Part shown: piece after piece, positions 1 through 9,534 of the stretch
Layout: every line of letters starts with the position of its first letter
How positions within the stretch are numbered: position 1 is the stretch's first letter
Source of the DNA: Pectobacterium carotovorum
Lineage (GTDB): Bacteria; Pseudomonadota; Gammaproteobacteria; Enterobacterales; Enterobacteriaceae
Assembly (NCBI RefSeq): GCF_900129615.1
Contig: NZ_FQWI01000005.1
Location: 1 to 64,000 of the forward strand
Reading direction: 5' to 3'
Length of the DNA stretch: 64,000 nt
Made by a program: the position numbers and the translations under genes
Notes under the pieces: model-generated
Told to the model about the DNA's origin: nothing
What the model saw: only the letters and a program-made list of their open reading frames with translations
The model's database searches: none

Positions 1-55
1 ACTCAATCGCAAGGTTGATAGCCTTAGCGCGCCTTTGAAGCTCACTCTGTTTCAT
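1..55 (-). CDS. Possible start of a gene running off the left edge (18 codons visible)
   Basis: An ATG at 55-53 opens a frame with no stop to the window edge, reading MKQSELQRRAKAINLAIE. The residues look like a helical, basic N-terminus. No convincing ribosome binding site is seen; the start lies against a palindrome (53-79). It could be chance. The product is not recognised. Confidence 0.25.
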   Translation of the reverse strand, partial: MKQSELQRRAKAINLAIE

Positions 56-79
56 GTAGTGATAGCTAATCACTACGTG
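53..79. repeat. Palindrome at the left edge
   Basis: GTAGTGAT and ATCACTAC face each other across a 5-base centre, with the similarity extending to an imperfect 27-base dyad. It overlaps the start of the tentative leftmost reading frame, so it could be an operator or an RNA hairpin. Confidence 0.35.
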
Positions 80-206
80 AGAAAGATACAAGCGCGCCTT
101 GTCGGGCGTGTGGTGAAATCACAGATTTGCTCAGTAGTTAACACGCACGAAATTTTCGCACTACCACACAGGATGCAGTGAACGTTTTATAGCGGATACC
201 ATCCGC

Positions 207-238
207 AACAGAAAAAGGCTTTCCGTAGAAAGCCTTTT
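207..238 (-). terminator. Rho-independent terminator of the porin gene
   Basis: An 11-base perfect stem (AAAAGGCTTTC / GAAAGCCTTTT, loop CGTA) lies 54 bases past the porin stop. Read on the minus strand the stem runs into a run of T. It separates the porin gene from whatever lies to the left. Confidence 0.8.
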
Positions 239-291
239 GGGAAACGCCCGACGAGAATGATTGGCCCGTCGAGCTGAGGGTTAGTGCGGTA

Positions 292-1599
292 TTACCACCA
301 GGCTTCTGCCTGAATACCGAAGTTCACTGCGTTGCTGCGATCGTCGTTGAAGGTGTTGCGGTTTTCATTTCCACGGTTTTGGTAAGACACGAAGAAGCGT
401 AGTTCCGGGCGTGTCAGCATAGGAATATCGGCACTGAAGGCGTGTGCCAGCGTGTATTTCTCACCACTGTATTTGGTTTCTGTACCCGCTTTCCAGCTAT
501 CGGTTTTCTGATACGCACCCACTTCCAGATAGGTTTTCTGGTTCTTGGTCCAGGCATATTGGCCGCGACCTACCGCAGACAATAATTCTGTACTGTCGCG
601 CCAGCGGCTGATTTCATCCGCTTTACCGTAGGTCAGAACATGGCTAAGGGAAATAGTATCGGTAATTGGCAGGTCTCCGGCCTGAATGACGCGGTAGCCT
701 TTGGCGCTGTCGTTGATGCTCCAGACGTCATACCAGCCGCCGCCCTGATCGACCATGTTGTGCGCCAGCCCTTTGTCGGCATATTGCAGCACCAGTTTCT
801 GGTTGGATTTGAGGCCAGAGAAGTAGTGGCTGAGCTCACCCGTGATCATCATCGAGTTTTTAGGATCGAATTTTTGCCCTTCCGCGAGGAAGATATTTTT
901 CTGCGTGTCCGCTTCATTTGGCATCGCGTAGGAGATACCGAACTCCGTCCACGCGCCGTCCCACGGCTTCCAGCCTGCATAGCGCGCATCCAGATAGTTG
1001 ATATTCAGATCGTCGTAGGTGTCTATTCTTTTTTTACATTCGTCAGTATTGGCGTCGCAGCCTAAGTTAATTTTCATGTTTTCGGCATCGGCACGGATCC
1101 AGGCAAACGAGAACGCACCTTCGCCAGCCTTGACGTTTTCGATCCCAGCACCTGCACCAGAGATGTTCCAATATTTGGTATCGATGATGTGCAAGTCATG
1201 ACGCTGATAGTAGCGTTTCCCCGCCCATACTGTGGCATCCGGCAGGCCTGGCACAAAGCCTTTTGCCTGAAGATTCAACTGGCGCAAACCAAACTCGGCA
1301 TCGTCATTTTTTGTCGTTTCATTATCGTTCGAGCCGTTGGAGAACATGGAAATCATGCTATCGAAGTAAAACGTTTTCCCATTTTCGTTATACAGCTGCT
1401 GCCCTAATTGGATTTCGCCGTAGGTGTCATCTTCGTTACCTAATCTTCCTACATAGCTTTTATCGGCTGCCTGTTGTTTTCCGTGGTTTGAAGCCCCCAC
1501 GCCAGAACGGAAGTACCCTGAAAAATCAACAGAATAAGAAGGGGTTGCCAGCATTGCCAAACTCAGCGCAATGGATGTTGTCAGCAGTTTTCTTTTCAT
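292..1599 (-). CDS. Maltoporin-family (LamB-like) outer-membrane sugar porin
   Basis: The 435-residue product should be an outer-membrane beta-barrel that lets oligosaccharides diffuse into the periplasm. It starts with a clear signal peptide (KRKLL..., hydrophobic core, cut near PSYS-VDF). It has LamB-family features: an opening [12 protein letters not shown] strand, the RYYQRHD and [12 protein letters not shown] segments, and a terminal aromatic residue (W) as in barrel porins. The start at 1599 is preferred because AAAGGT lies just upstream; an in-frame ATG 26 codons earlier would disrupt the signal peptide. GalR-like operators at 1662-1677 and 1838-1853 and the neighbouring galR, galT and galK suggest it admits galactosides. 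It may correspond to GanL, the galactan-oligosaccharide porin of soft-rot bacteria. The family is certain; the substrate is inferred. Confidence 0.88.
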   Translation of the reverse strand: MKRKLLTTSIALSLAMLATPSYSVDFSGYFRSGVGASNHGKQQAADKSYVGRLGNEDDTYGEIQLGQQLYNENGKTFYFDSMISMFSNGSNDNETTKNDDAEFGLRQLNLQAKGFVPGLPDATVWAGKRYYQRHDLHIIDTKYWNISGAGAGIENVKAGEGAFSFAWIRADAENMKINLGCDANTDECKKRIDTYDDLNINYLDARYAGWKPWDGAWTEFGISYAMPNEADTQKNIFLAEGQKFDPKNSMMITGELSHYFSGLKSNQKLVLQYADKGLAHNMVDQGGGWYDVWSINDSAKGYRVIQAGDLPITDTISLSHVLTYGKADEISRWRDSTELLSAVGRGQYAWTKNQKTYLEVGAYQKTDSWKAGTETKYSGEKYTLAHAFSADIPMLTRPELRFFVSYQNRGNENRNTFNDDRSNAVNFGIQAEAWW

Positions 1600-1661
1600 A
1601 ATATACCTTTCGCTTATTCGGGTAAGAATGTGGATGTTCCAAATAACATGACGTGAACGGA

Positions 1662-1677
1662 GGTAAAGCGTTTCCAC
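1662..1677. promoter_or_regulatory. GalR-like operator upstream of the porin gene
   Basis: GGTAAAGCGTTTCCAC, read on the other strand as GTGGAAACGCTTTACC, closely matches the GalR/GalS half-site pattern GTGKAANCGKTTNCAC. It lies 63 bases upstream of the porin start, where bound repressor would block the promoter. Confidence 0.65.
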
Positions 1678-1837
1678 TCATGGCGAAGGATTATGGGGGA
1701 ATAAAATGGCGCGTGACATGATTGTTCTCACAAAATACAAAAGAGTTACACCAAAATTTACACTGATTTAACGATACTACAGACTGTCTTTAGGGTGTTT
1801 ATCAGTATTTGTCTGATGTTATTCGCTATGTAATGAG

Positions 1838-1853
1838 GTGTAACTGGTTACAC
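1838..1853. promoter_or_regulatory. Second LacI/GalR-type operator upstream of the porin gene
   Basis: GTGTAACTGGTTACAC is a near-perfect palindrome with the GTGTAA...TTACAC arms of a GalR site. Its centre is 176 bases from the first operator, which would allow looping repression. The rest of the 1600-2082 gap is AT-rich; no other clear signal was found in it. Confidence 0.6.
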
Positions 1854-2022
1854 GTTTTACTTGCATGCATAAAATTTAGCATAAAATTTTTTTATGTCAG
1901 AATCGGTGGCGTTACATAAAAGGAGTGATGCGATGCCGAGTAGGAAACATTTTTGGAATAGAGGGAAAGGAGGTCAGTTAAAAGGAAAGCGCAAACAAGG
2001 GGGGTGAGGTCAGAAGGCAATG

Positions 2023-2069
2023 ATGTCGCTTGCCTGATGCAAATGAGTATTGCGTCAGGCAAGCGACAT
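2023..2069. repeat. Long hairpin downstream of galR
   Basis: A 15-base perfect stem (ATGTCGCTTGCCTGA with its complement) extends inwards by a further seven positions with one mismatch. It begins 14 bases past the galR stop. There is no T-run, so it is an mRNA-stabilising or weak terminator structure rather than a typical terminator. Confidence 0.6.
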
Positions 2070-2082
2070 TGGTGAAAGGCGA

Positions 2083-3093
2083 CTACTTCTTACGGGCCGG
2101 GGGACTCACCGAATGGCGGCGTACCAGCGTCGGGCTAAACATATTCGTGGTTTCACTGAGCTGTTTACCGTGAGATAGCGCGATGGCTAATTCTGCGGCC
2201 TGAATTGCCATGGCGGAAACTGGATAGTGCACGGTGGTCAGGCGAGGGCGGAGGTAGCGAGCGATCAATACGTCATCAAACCCAATCACCGACATATCCT
2301 GCGGTACGCTGATGCTGTTATCACTCAGGACAGAAAGCGCGCCTGCGGCCATGGAATCGTTGTAACACACGACTGCCGTCATGTTGCCGCCCCGACTCAG
2401 GAGTTCCATCATGGCCGATTCGCCGCCCACCTCGTCTGGCGAGGCGCGGGCAATGAGACGTTCATCCCGTGCGATGCCGTGCTCTTGCAGCGCATCCACA
2501 TAGCCTTGCAGGCGGTCGGCGGAGTCGGAAATTTGGTGATTAGAGCAGAGAAAACCGATCCGCTGATGTCCTTCCTGAATTAAATGACGTGTTGCCAGCC
2601 AGGAGCCGTAGCGATCGTCGAGTGCAACGCAGCGGTTTTCATAACCGGGTAAGGTGCGGTTGATGAGCACCATATCAGGAATGTGACTCATCAGCGCCGC
2701 CAGCTCCTCATCTGAAAGCATTTTTGCATGCACGATCAGCCCCGCGCAGCGGTGGCGAATTAGCTGCTCAATGGCTTTCTTTTCCTGCTCGGCATTGTGG
2801 TAGCCGTTACCAATCAGCAGGAAGTTTCCCGTTGCCTGAGCAATTTGTTCGACAGATTTAACCATCGTCCCGAAAAAGGGATCGGATACGTCTGCAACGA
2901 CCAGCCCCATAGTCTCTGCACTTTGATGCGCGAGCGCTCTGGCATTGGCGTTCGGATGATATTGCAACTCCGCCATGGCCTTGTGTACGGCTTCCCTTGA
3001 GGCGGTACTGGCTTTGGGCGAGTTATTAATCACGCGCGAAACCGTAGCGACTGATACACCTGATAGACGAGCAACATCCTTTATTGTGGCCAT
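2083..3093 (-). CDS. galR: Galactose operon repressor GalR
   Basis: A LacI-family repressor of about 336 residues. The N-terminal helix-turn-helix and hinge (MATIKDVARLSGVSVATVSR, then NNSPKAS) match E. coli GalR almost residue for residue. So do ENRCVALDDRYGSWLATRH, LCSNHQISD and the terminal SPTLVRRHSVS, which marks it as GalR rather than GalS. The C-terminal periplasmic-binding-like domain binds galactose as inducer. The start at 3093 is chosen because AGGA sits 6 bases upstream; a second ATG 6 bases earlier has no spacing from it. It lies next to galT-galK and the porin, all with matching operators. E. coli galR sits beside lysA instead, so this is a regulator-with-targets arrangement. 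Confidence 0.93.
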   Translation of the reverse strand: MATIKDVARLSGVSVATVSRVINNSPKASTASREAVHKAMAELQYHPNANARALAHQSAETMGLVVADVSDPFFGTMVKSVEQIAQATGNFLLIGNGYHNAEQEKKAIEQLIRHRCAGLIVHAKMLSDEELAALMSHIPDMVLINRTLPGYENRCVALDDRYGSWLATRHLIQEGHQRIGFLCSNHQISDSADRLQGYVDALQEHGIARDERLIARASPDEVGGESAMMELLSRGGNMTAVVCYNDSMAAGALSVLSDNSISVPQDMSVIGFDDVLIARYLRPRLTTVHYPVSAMAIQAAELAIALSHGKQLSETTNMFSPTLVRRHSVSPPARKK

Positions 3094-3245
3094 TGGCATT
3101 CCTGAGCGGTCAAATGCGTGGTGAGGCGGACCGCAGCCTAACGCACACGTTAAAAGAAAAAATCGATTACTTATATTTATAAATGTACAGGTTTTTGGGG
3201 GATGTTACCTATCCGACCACCTTTCCTTTTTGATCCAGACCGTAC

Positions 3246-3267
3246 TTATGTGATCGCTATCAACAAT
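3246..3267. promoter_or_regulatory. CRP-like site between galR and galT
   Basis: TGTGA-TCGCTA-TCAAC matches the CRP pattern TGTGA-N6-TCACA except in the last half-site. It lies 156 bases upstream of the galR start. Catabolite control of gal genes is well known in enterobacteria; this particular site is inferred from sequence only. Confidence 0.4.
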
Positions 3268-3315
3268 CATCGGTCATTTCTCTCTTCCAAAATACCATTC
3301 CGAGGTTTAAATTTA

Positions 3316-3331
3316 GGGTAACCGATTACAC
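3316..3331. promoter_or_regulatory. GalR operator 1 upstream of galT
   Basis: GGGTAACCGATTACAC (GTGTAATCGGTTACCC on the minus strand) fits the GalR consensus at 15 of 16 positions. It is paired with a second site 88 bases away, centre to centre, like the two-operator looping layout of the E. coli gal promoter. Confidence 0.7.
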
Positions 3332-3403
3332 TTATGTGGTGGCTAAACGATAGCTGGCTATCTTTATTCAGCATTATTACAGCTATTTTATCCATGCCAT
3401 ATA

Positions 3404-3419
3404 GTGAAACTGATTACAT
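3404..3419. promoter_or_regulatory. GalR operator 2 upstream of galT
   Basis: GTGAAACTGATTACAT fits the GalR pattern at about 14 of 16 positions. It lies 138 bases before the galT start and 88 bases from operator 1. Confidence 0.55.
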
Positions 3420-3557
3420 TAAAGGGTTTTTCTGGCTGAGTTTACAGACAGACCTGATGCCTTTCCGAGATCTCTGACGGACTGTTAGCGCCATACAATG
3501 GGCTGCGGATGGTGCCGCAGTTGTACCGAATTTGTGTTTTGTATTGAGGAATAGCTT

Positions 3558-4598
3558 ATGCAGTTTGAGCCAACTGAACATCCGCATCGCCGTTTTAACC
3601 CGCTGAAAGGCGAATGGATTCTGGTTTCTCCGCATCGCGCCAAGCGCCCCTGGCAGGGGCAGCAGGATGAACCGGATCGTGCCACACCGCCACCTTACGA
3701 TCCGACCTGCTATCTGTGCGCGGGCAATAAACGCATTACTGGCGATATCAACCCGCACTATCAGGGCACCTTTGTTTTTACGAATGATTTTTCGGCTCTG
3801 ATGGAGGACACGCCTGAGGCACCGTCGGGCGACGACGAGCTTTTCCGCGTGCAGCAAGCCCGTGGCGTCAGCCGTGTCATCTGTTTTTCCCCCGATCACA
3901 GTAAAAGTCTGCCACAGCTTTCGCTGCCAGCGCTGAAAGCGGTGATCGATACGTGGAGCGAGCAGACTGAAGAGTTGGGCAAGCGGTATCCGTGGGTTCA
4001 GGTCTTTGAGAATAAAGGGACGATGATGGGGTGCTCCAATCCCCATCCGCACGGGCAGGTTTGGGCTAACGATTTTCTGCCGAACGAAGTACAGCGTGAG
4101 GATGAGCAACAGCGAGACTATTTCTCCCGTCACGGCTCGCCGTTACTGCTGGACTACGTTCGCCGCGAGCAGGCTGACGGTTCGCGCATCGTGGTGGAAA
4201 CGGAACACTGGTTGGCGGTTGTCCCTTACTGGGCGTCGTGGCCGTTTGAAACGCTGGTGCTTCCCAAGTTCGCCGTACAGCGGTTGCCACAGCTAAATGA
4301 CATTCAACGTGACGATTTGGCGCTGCTCCTGAAAAAGTTGACCAGCCGTTACGACAATCTGTTCCAGTGTTCATTCCCCTATTCGATGGGGTGGCATGGC
4401 GCGCCGTTCAAGGGTGATGACATCGCACACTGGCAACTGCATGCCCATTTTTATCCCCCGTTATTACGTTCCGCCAGCGTGCGCAAATTTATGGTCGGCT
4501 ATGAAATGTTGGCTGAGGCACAGCGTGATCTGACGGCAGAGCAGGCCGCTGAACGTTTACGCAGCGTGAGTGATATCCATTTTCGTGAGCAAATTTGA
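3558..4598 (+). CDS. galT: Galactose-1-phosphate uridylyltransferase
   Basis: This enzyme exchanges UMP between UDP-glucose and galactose-1-phosphate, the central step of the Leloir pathway in the cytoplasm. At 346 residues it is close to E. coli GalT (348). It opens with [18 protein letters not shown], has the zinc-binding CYLCAGN, and carries the active-site HPH in [12 protein letters not shown] (about residues 158-169). The HLWHAHFYPP-type C-terminal zinc region appears as [24 protein letters not shown] ribosome binding site precedes the ATG. It is followed 9 bases later by galK. No galE or galM is present here, so the epimerase must be encoded elsewhere. Confidence 0.97.
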   Translation: MQFEPTEHPHRRFNPLKGEWILVSPHRAKRPWQGQQDEPDRATPPPYDPTCYLCAGNKRITGDINPHYQGTFVFTNDFSALMEDTPEAPSGDDELFRVQQARGVSRVICFSPDHSKSLPQLSLPALKAVIDTWSEQTEELGKRYPWVQVFENKGTMMGCSNPHPHGQVWANDFLPNEVQREDEQQRDYFSRHGSPLLLDYVRREQADGSRIVVETEHWLAVVPYWASWPFETLVLPKFAVQRLPQLNDIQRDDLALLLKKLTSRYDNLFQCSFPYSMGWHGAPFKGDDIAHWQLHAHFYPPLLRSASVRKFMVGYEMLAEAQRDLTAEQAAERLRSVSDIHFREQI

Positions 4599-4607
4599 GG
4601 TCATTTT

Positions 4608-5771
4608 ATGAGCCGTATTGATTCTCTACGTCAGTTAACCGAGTCTGTTTTTGTCCGATTATTTGGCTATGCGCCGCACGCGGCCGTTCAGGCTCCCGGC
4701 CGGGTCAACCTGATTGGTGAGCACACCGACTATAACGATGGTTTTGTCTTGCCTTGTGCTATCGATTACCAGACGGTGGTCAGCGCGGCGGTACGTCAGG
4801 ATGGCATCGTGCGGGTGGTGGCGGTGGACTTTGACAACCAGCAGGATGAATTCGATCTCGCCAAAGAGATTGTGCCTCACCCGGACTACACCTGGGCGAA
4901 CTATATCCGTGGAACGGTGAAGTTTTTGCAGGCACGTGGCCTGCCGCTCACCGGCATGGATATGGTGGTATCCGGTAATGTGCCTTCTGGCGCAGGACTA
5001 AGTTCATCGGCCTCGCTGGAAGTCGCTATCGGGCAGACGTTCAAAGAGCTGAATAATCTGGATATCAGCCAACTGGATGTGGCGTTGAACGGCCAGCAGG
5101 CGGAAAACGATTTTGTCGGCTGTAGCTGCGGCATTATGGATCAGTTTATTTCCGCTCAAGGACGTGTCGGTCAGGCGCTGTTGATCGACTGCCGTTCTCT
5201 GGAAGGGCGTTCTGTGCGTATGCTCGACGGCGTTGACGTGCTGATCGTGAATTCCAACGTGCGTCGTGGGCTGGTGGACAGCGAATACAATACACGTCGC
5301 CAGCAGTGTGAAGCCGCGGCGCGTCACTTTAACGTCAAGGCGCTGCGTGATGTTTCACTCGCACAGTTTGAAGCGGGAATCGAGGGGCTGGATCCAGTAG
5401 CGGTACGCCGTGCGCGACACGTTATTACCGAGAACCGCCGTACGCTGGAAGCGGCCGATGCGCTGGCGCGTCAGGATGCGCACCGTTTGTTTACGCTGAT
5501 GACGGAATCGCATGTCTCCATGCGCGACGATTTTGAAATTACCGTGCCGCCGATCGATGCGCTGGTGGATCTGATTCAAGAGTATGTGGGTGAGCGGGGC
5601 GGTGTGCGTATGACCGGCGGCGGTTTCGGTGGCTGTATTGTTGCCCTTATCCCCTCTGCGCTGACGGATGAAGTCAAACAGGTGATCGAACGTGAATATC
5701 CGTCGCGCACCGGCCTTCAGCCGTCCATCTATCTGTGTCAGGCATCCGGCGGTGCAGGGCGTGTGAGTTAA
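4608..5771 (+). CDS. galK: Galactokinase
   Basis: Galactokinase phosphorylates galactose with ATP to galactose-1-phosphate, feeding GalT. The 387-residue protein shows the galactokinase signature [19 protein letters not shown] near residue 27. It also has the GHMP ATP-binding loop [11 protein letters not shown] (about residues 125-135) and the C-terminal [10 protein letters not shown]. The start has GAGGT upstream. It is the last gene of the galTK operon and is followed by a strong hairpin terminator. Confidence 0.97.
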   Translation: MSRIDSLRQLTESVFVRLFGYAPHAAVQAPGRVNLIGEHTDYNDGFVLPCAIDYQTVVSAAVRQDGIVRVVAVDFDNQQDEFDLAKEIVPHPDYTWANYIRGTVKFLQARGLPLTGMDMVVSGNVPSGAGLSSSASLEVAIGQTFKELNNLDISQLDVALNGQQAENDFVGCSCGIMDQFISAQGRVGQALLIDCRSLEGRSVRMLDGVDVLIVNSNVRRGLVDSEYNTRRQQCEAAARHFNVKALRDVSLAQFEAGIEGLDPVAVRRARHVITENRRTLEAADALARQDAHRLFTLMTESHVSMRDDFEITVPPIDALVDLIQEYVGERGGVRMTGGGFGGCIVALIPSALTDEVKQVIEREYPSRTGLQPSIYLCQASGGAGRVS

Positions 5772-5782
5772 GTTTAGGCTGG

Positions 5783-5808
5783 AAAAGGTGAGGGATACCT
5801 CACCTTTT
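5783..5808. terminator. Bidirectional terminator between galK and hicB
   Basis: Perfect 11-base stem AAAAGGTGAGG / CCTCACCTTTT with the loop GATA, between two convergent genes. The flanking A and T runs make it usable from both sides. Confidence 0.85.
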
Positions 5809-5812
5809 CAAT

Positions 5813-6250
5813 TTACTGTCGAGCCTGTGGGGAAATAGAAACATTAACGTCACGGTTAAGCTGGCGCAGAGCTAACTCTATCGTTTCAACTTTTGATGAA
5901 TGTTCAACGTCCAAAAGGCGATCAATTTGCGGGCCTTTTTGGCCTAAGCGTCTGGCAAGTTCAGCTTTACGCGTTCCTGTTTCAATCATTGCATTATGTA
6001 ATGCAGCCTTCATCGTCACTAATACTGGGATCGTGACAACGTGCTCTCCTGCTATTGGCGCGCTAGCGTAAGGAACAGGGCGGCGTTCTTCAATTTCGAT
6101 GGCTATGGCGGTAACAATTCCGTCAACAGATTCCAGAAGGGCTGAGTCAACGGAGTCACCAACCGAGTTCATTAATGGCAAATCGCGGCAAGAAACCACG
6201 TATTGTCCGGTTGCTTCGTCGAGTTCCAGTTTTACGGGATAGTTGAACAT
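5813..6250 (-). CDS. hicB: HicB-type antitoxin
   Basis: The 145-residue protein has the HicB N-terminal fold (FNYPVKLELDEATGQYVVSCRDLP, about residues 2-25), which binds HicA. The C-terminal helix-turn-helix region (about residues 83-135, with RKAELARRLG and IDRLLD) would bind its own promoter. HicB neutralises the HicA mRNA interferase. It lies downstream of hicA but with an unusually wide 164-base gap. GAGGT precedes the ATG. An internal TATAAT at 6306-6311 (minus strand) could give hicB its own promoter. Confidence 0.9.
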   Translation of the reverse strand: MFNYPVKLELDEATGQYVVSCRDLPLMNSVGDSVDSALLESVDGIVTAIAIEIEERRPVPYASAPIAGEHVVTIPVLVTMKAALHNAMIETGTRKAELARRLGQKGPQIDRLLDVEHSSKVETIELALRQLNRDVNVSISPQARQ

Positions 6251-6305
6251 ACTTTTACCTCTAAATGGGGTTTCCCCCGATGTAACGAGAATCGCACTTA
6301 CATAG

Positions 6306-6311
6306 ATTATA
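6306..6311 (-). promoter_or_regulatory. Candidate internal promoter for hicB
   Basis: A perfect TATAAT on the minus strand lies 56 bases before the hicB start, in the gap after hicA. The -35 region is poor. E. coli hicAB is also known to use two promoters so that antitoxin can be made separately. This call rests on the -10 hexamer and the wide gap. Confidence 0.35.
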
Positions 6312-6414
6312 GTGGTATCGACGTAATCATATTAGTGGTTCTTCTAACCAATTCGCTGAATTTACAGAAATTTTGGTATATGAGATAGCCAAATTATCTG
6401 GTAAGCCTTAAGTA

Positions 6415-6597
6415 TCATAGTCCCAAATCTTTCATGATTTTCTTACGAAGAGGCTCAGGTATTTCTTTTGCGCCATGAAAAGGCAGAACGGATGCCTTTC
6501 CGTTTAATTTAACTTTAAGGTGGCTCCCACCTCCCGATGCTTTAGTGAATTCTGCTCCTTGTTGCAGAAGCCAGCGTCTGAATTCAGAATATTTCAT
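6415..6597 (-). CDS. hicA: HicA-type mRNA interferase toxin
   Basis: A 60-residue toxin with the double-stranded-RNA-binding-like fold of the HicA family. The catalytic His lies in SGGGSHLKVKLNG (about residues 21-33), followed by the PFHGAKEIPEPLRKKIMKDLG tail typical of HicA. It is expected to cleave mRNAs and halt translation when freed from HicB. The ATG at 6597 with GGGA upstream is preferred over a GTG 5 codons earlier. The order toxin then antitoxin is standard for hicAB. Confidence 0.9.
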   Translation of the reverse strand: MKYSEFRRWLLQQGAEFTKASGGGSHLKVKLNGKASVLPFHGAKEIPEPLRKKIMKDLGL

Positions 6598-6712
6598 TTG
6601 GCATCCCGCCACGTTGCTCAGTTTTCACCCTATAACTACACTAACTTATTTGTATAAAATGACAACTTATATGTTTATTAATGAATCATTAATGTTAATT
6701 CTAGCCCTTTTA

Positions 6713-8191
6713 TCAAGGCAGCAGGAACAGCGTCGCCAGCCCAAGGAAGATAAAGAAACCGCCAGTATCGGTAATGGCCGTAATCATTACGCTGGAGCCG
6801 ATGGCTGGATCGCGACCGAGTTTCATCATGACTAACGGGATAGCGACGCCCATCAGCGCGGCGAGCAGCAGGTTCAGCAGAATCGCCAGCATCATCACGC
6901 CCCCCATCGCGGCATTACCATAGAGCAGGAAGGTCACCACGCCCATGATCGTGCCCCATATCACCCCGTTGACCAGCGCAACGCCTAATTCTTTAAGCAG
7001 CAGGTACGATTTCTTGCCGTGTTCAAGCTGATGCAACGCCAGTGCACGCACAATCATGGTGATCGTCTGGTTGCCCGTATTCCCGCCGATGCCGGCGACA
7101 ATCGGCATGAGCGTCGCCAGCGCGACCAAATGGGACAGCGTATGCTCGAACAGGCCGATGACCCGCGAGGCGATGAGCGCCGTACAAAGATTGATGGCCA
7201 GCCACGCCCAGCGATTGCGAAATGATTTATACACGGGCGCGTAGACGTCTTCAGAAGGTGTTAAGCCCCCTGAACGCCGCAGATTACTGTCGCTTTCCCG
7301 GTTCACGACGTCGAGGATATCCTCAATCGTCAGGCGTCCCATGAGTTTCCCTTTGCTATCGACTACGGCGCTGGAAATTAAATCGTAACGTTCAAAAGCC
7401 CCTGCGGCCTCTTCGACTTTATCTTCAGGCTGGAACCTCAACGGCTGATCGTCCATGACGTCAGTAACCAGAGCATTAGGCGAATGGAGCAGAATGCTGG
7501 CCAGCGACAGCTCGCCGATCAGCGTGTTCTTGCGATCGGTAACAAACAGTTTATCGGTGGAATTGGGGATCTTTTTGCGGTAGCGCAGATAGCGCTGTAC
7601 GGCCGCGAGCGTGACATCGGCGCGCACGGTGATGAGTTTGAAATCCATCATGTGGCCAAGGCAGTCTTCATCATAATTGATGGCGGCGCGTAGCTGCGCG
7701 CGCTGCTTCGGCTCAAGCGACGTCAGTATTCTGCCCAACAGATGACGGGGGACGAGGCGAGACAGTTGAGCCTGCTCATCAACATCCAGTATCCGAACCG
7801 CTCTCAGGATTTCTTTGTCCTGCATATCGCCGATCAGATCGTCAGATATGCTGTCAGAGGCCTCAATCAATACGCGGCCGCGCTTCTCTATGGGGATAAG
7901 CCGCCAGAGCGCCAGCCGTTCATCCTGTGGTAAGGATTCCAGCAGGTCGGCAAGGTCAGCGGCATGCAGCCCGATGATAAGCTCGCTGATTTCTGCGGTT
8001 TGATCGAGCAGGATGCTTTTTTCGCGCAGCCTGATTTTGTTATTTAATGCAGCATTGTCGCCCAACGTTGCGTCATCGCCTGCTGTAACACGCGGTTGCC
8101 GGTTGATAATGTCTTCAACCAGTTCTTTGTTTTCCAACAGCAGAAGGGAGATGCGGCGACGGAGGTCGGTAAGTTTTTTTACACTCGACAT
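6713..8191 (-). CDS. mgtE: Magnesium transporter MgtE
   Basis: An inner-membrane Mg2+ channel of 492 residues. Domains in order: a soluble N domain with the LHAADLADLLESLP repeat region (about residues 75-180); a CBS pair (about 185-310, including VTDVMDDQPLRFQPEDKVEEA and GRLTIEDILDVV); and five membrane helices at the C-terminus holding the MgtE signatures PIVAGIGGNTGNQ and ITDTGGFFIFLGLA. The N and CBS domains gate the pore in response to cytoplasmic magnesium. The gene is single and divergent from ohrR. No riboswitch was recognised in the 217-base leader. Confidence 0.95.
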   Translation of the reverse strand: MSSVKKLTDLRRRISLLLLENKELVEDIINRQPRVTAGDDATLGDNAALNNKIRLREKSILLDQTAEISELIIGLHAADLADLLESLPQDERLALWRLIPIEKRGRVLIEASDSISDDLIGDMQDKEILRAVRILDVDEQAQLSRLVPRHLLGRILTSLEPKQRAQLRAAINYDEDCLGHMMDFKLITVRADVTLAAVQRYLRYRKKIPNSTDKLFVTDRKNTLIGELSLASILLHSPNALVTDVMDDQPLRFQPEDKVEEAAGAFERYDLISSAVVDSKGKLMGRLTIEDILDVVNRESDSNLRRSGGLTPSEDVYAPVYKSFRNRWAWLAINLCTALIASRVIGLFEHTLSHLVALATLMPIVAGIGGNTGNQTITMIVRALALHQLEHGKKSYLLLKELGVALVNGVIWGTIMGVVTFLLYGNAAMGGVMMLAILLNLLLAALMGVAIPLVMMKLGRDPAIGSSVMITAITDTGGFFIFLGLATLFLLP

Positions 8192-8408
8192 AATGTTTTA
8201 TGCTCGATCTGTTTTTTATCCGTGTTTTATTAAACGTAGCGCAAAATCAGTAGATTAAGAATAGGATTACTGGTGAATCGCCGTCTGAAAGGTGTGTGAT
8301 AGTACCCAGACGGGTTTTTATGGAAAATTTTATCTAATGTATTATTAAATCGCTTGCTACTTAGTTTTTGGCGATATATAGTCAGTTCTAGAAACGTAAC
8401 AAAGACCG

Positions 8409-8858
8409 ATGGCAGAGACGATGAACGACAACGCTTACAAACTGGATGGACAGCTGTGCTTCGCACTGTATTCAGCCAATCTGGCGATGAATAAATTGTA
8501 TCGTCGTTTGCTGTCTGAACTGAATCTGACCTATCCCCAATATCTGGTGATGCTGGTGCTGTGGGAGCGTGATGGTTTGACGGTGTCTGAGTTGGGCGAG
8601 CGTCTGTATCTCGATTCTGCCACGCTAACGCCGTTGCTCAAGCGGTTACAAAGCGCGGGTTTAGTGGTGCGTAATCGGGGAACGGAAGATGAGCGTCAGG
8701 TGCTGATCGGGTTAACCGAAGCAGGACGAGCACTTCAGCAACAGGCACGAGCGATTCCTGAAAGCGTGTTTTGCGCGACGGAATGTCATCTTGACCAGTT
8801 GCAGACGATCAAAAAAGATTTAGAGACGCTGCGTAAGAATCTGATTGGGCATCTTTGA
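8409..8858 (+). CDS. ohrR: MarR-family organic peroxide sensor OhrR
   Basis: A winged-helix repressor of 149 residues that releases DNA when a cysteine is oxidised by organic hydroperoxide. The sensing Cys sits in [15 protein letters not shown] (Cys17), the position conserved in OhrR. Further cysteines occur in VFCATECH (about residues 121-125), suggesting a two-Cys mechanism. The wing region is [17 protein letters not shown]. The start could also be the ATG 4 codons in. It lies upstream of ohr in the same direction, the usual pairing, with 186 bases between. No clear OhrR palindrome was identified there. Confidence 0.9.
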   Translation: MAETMNDNAYKLDGQLCFALYSANLAMNKLYRRLLSELNLTYPQYLVMLVLWERDGLTVSELGERLYLDSATLTPLLKRLQSAGLVVRNRGTEDERQVLIGLTEAGRALQQQARAIPESVFCATECHLDQLQTIKKDLETLRKNLIGHL

Positions 8859-9044
8859 AGATACTCGCGGTTGTCTTGAGCATCCGAAGCCTGTCAGACA
8901 GCGTCATATTTGCTAAGTAGTCCATGTCTAAGTGTTTTGTTTTAAGTAAATAAGTAGTGTGCGATTCTATTTTTCGCTATTTAATTAGACCTGAGCAGCA
9001 TCTACACTGCCTTAGGTCATTCCCTAACTATCTGGAGTCACATT

Positions 9045-9470
9045 ATGTCTATTGAAAAAGTATTATACGTTGCTCATGCTCAAGCTACCGGTGGCCGTGA
9101 TGGTCGTGCGGTGTCTTCCGATAAAGCGGTTGATATTAAATTAACGACCCCACGTGAGCTGGGCGGCGCAGGCGGTGAAGGGACGAACCCAGAGCAGCTG
9201 TTTGCTGCGGGCTACTCTGCCTGCTTCCTTGGCGCGATGAAGTTTGTCGGTGCGCGTGAGAAAATTGCTGTCCCTGCTGATACCACGGTAAATGGTAGCG
9301 TAGGTATCGGTGCCATCCCGACAGGATTTGGTATTGAAGTCGAACTGAAAATTTCCCTGCCGGGTCTGGATCGCGCCGTGGCCGAAGATCTGGTGCAGAA
9401 AGCCCACATCGTTTGCCCATATTCCAATGCAACGCGCGGCAATATCGACGTGACCCTGACTATCGTCTAA
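9045..9470 (+). CDS. ohr: Organic hydroperoxide resistance protein (peroxidase) Ohr
   Basis: A thiol peroxidase of 141 residues in the OsmC/Ohr family that reduces organic and fatty-acid hydroperoxides in the cytoplasm. The two redox cysteines are in [13 protein letters not shown] (Cys60) and [13 protein letters not shown] (about Cys125). An opening [17 protein letters not shown] and the glycine-rich [15 protein letters not shown] are typical of Ohr. GGAG lies before the ATG. The gene is followed by its own terminator and is expected to be derepressed when OhrR is oxidised. Confidence 0.95.
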   Translation: MSIEKVLYVAHAQATGGRDGRAVSSDKAVDIKLTTPRELGGAGGEGTNPEQLFAAGYSACFLGAMKFVGAREKIAVPADTTVNGSVGIGAIPTGFGIEVELKISLPGLDRAVAEDLVQKAHIVCPYSNATRGNIDVTLTIV

Positions 9471-9534
9471 GTCCGGTTTGAAGCAAGTTCATGATTGATG
9501 AACACGATTGATTAATGAACAAAATTGATTAATA

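Noticed and set aside
1711-1733. CRP site upstream of the porin gene
   Set aside because: GTGA and TCACA are present but separated by 11 bases instead of 6.
8859-9044. OhrR operator between ohrR and ohr
   Set aside because: AT-rich stretches exist but no palindrome resembling known OhrR sites could be identified.
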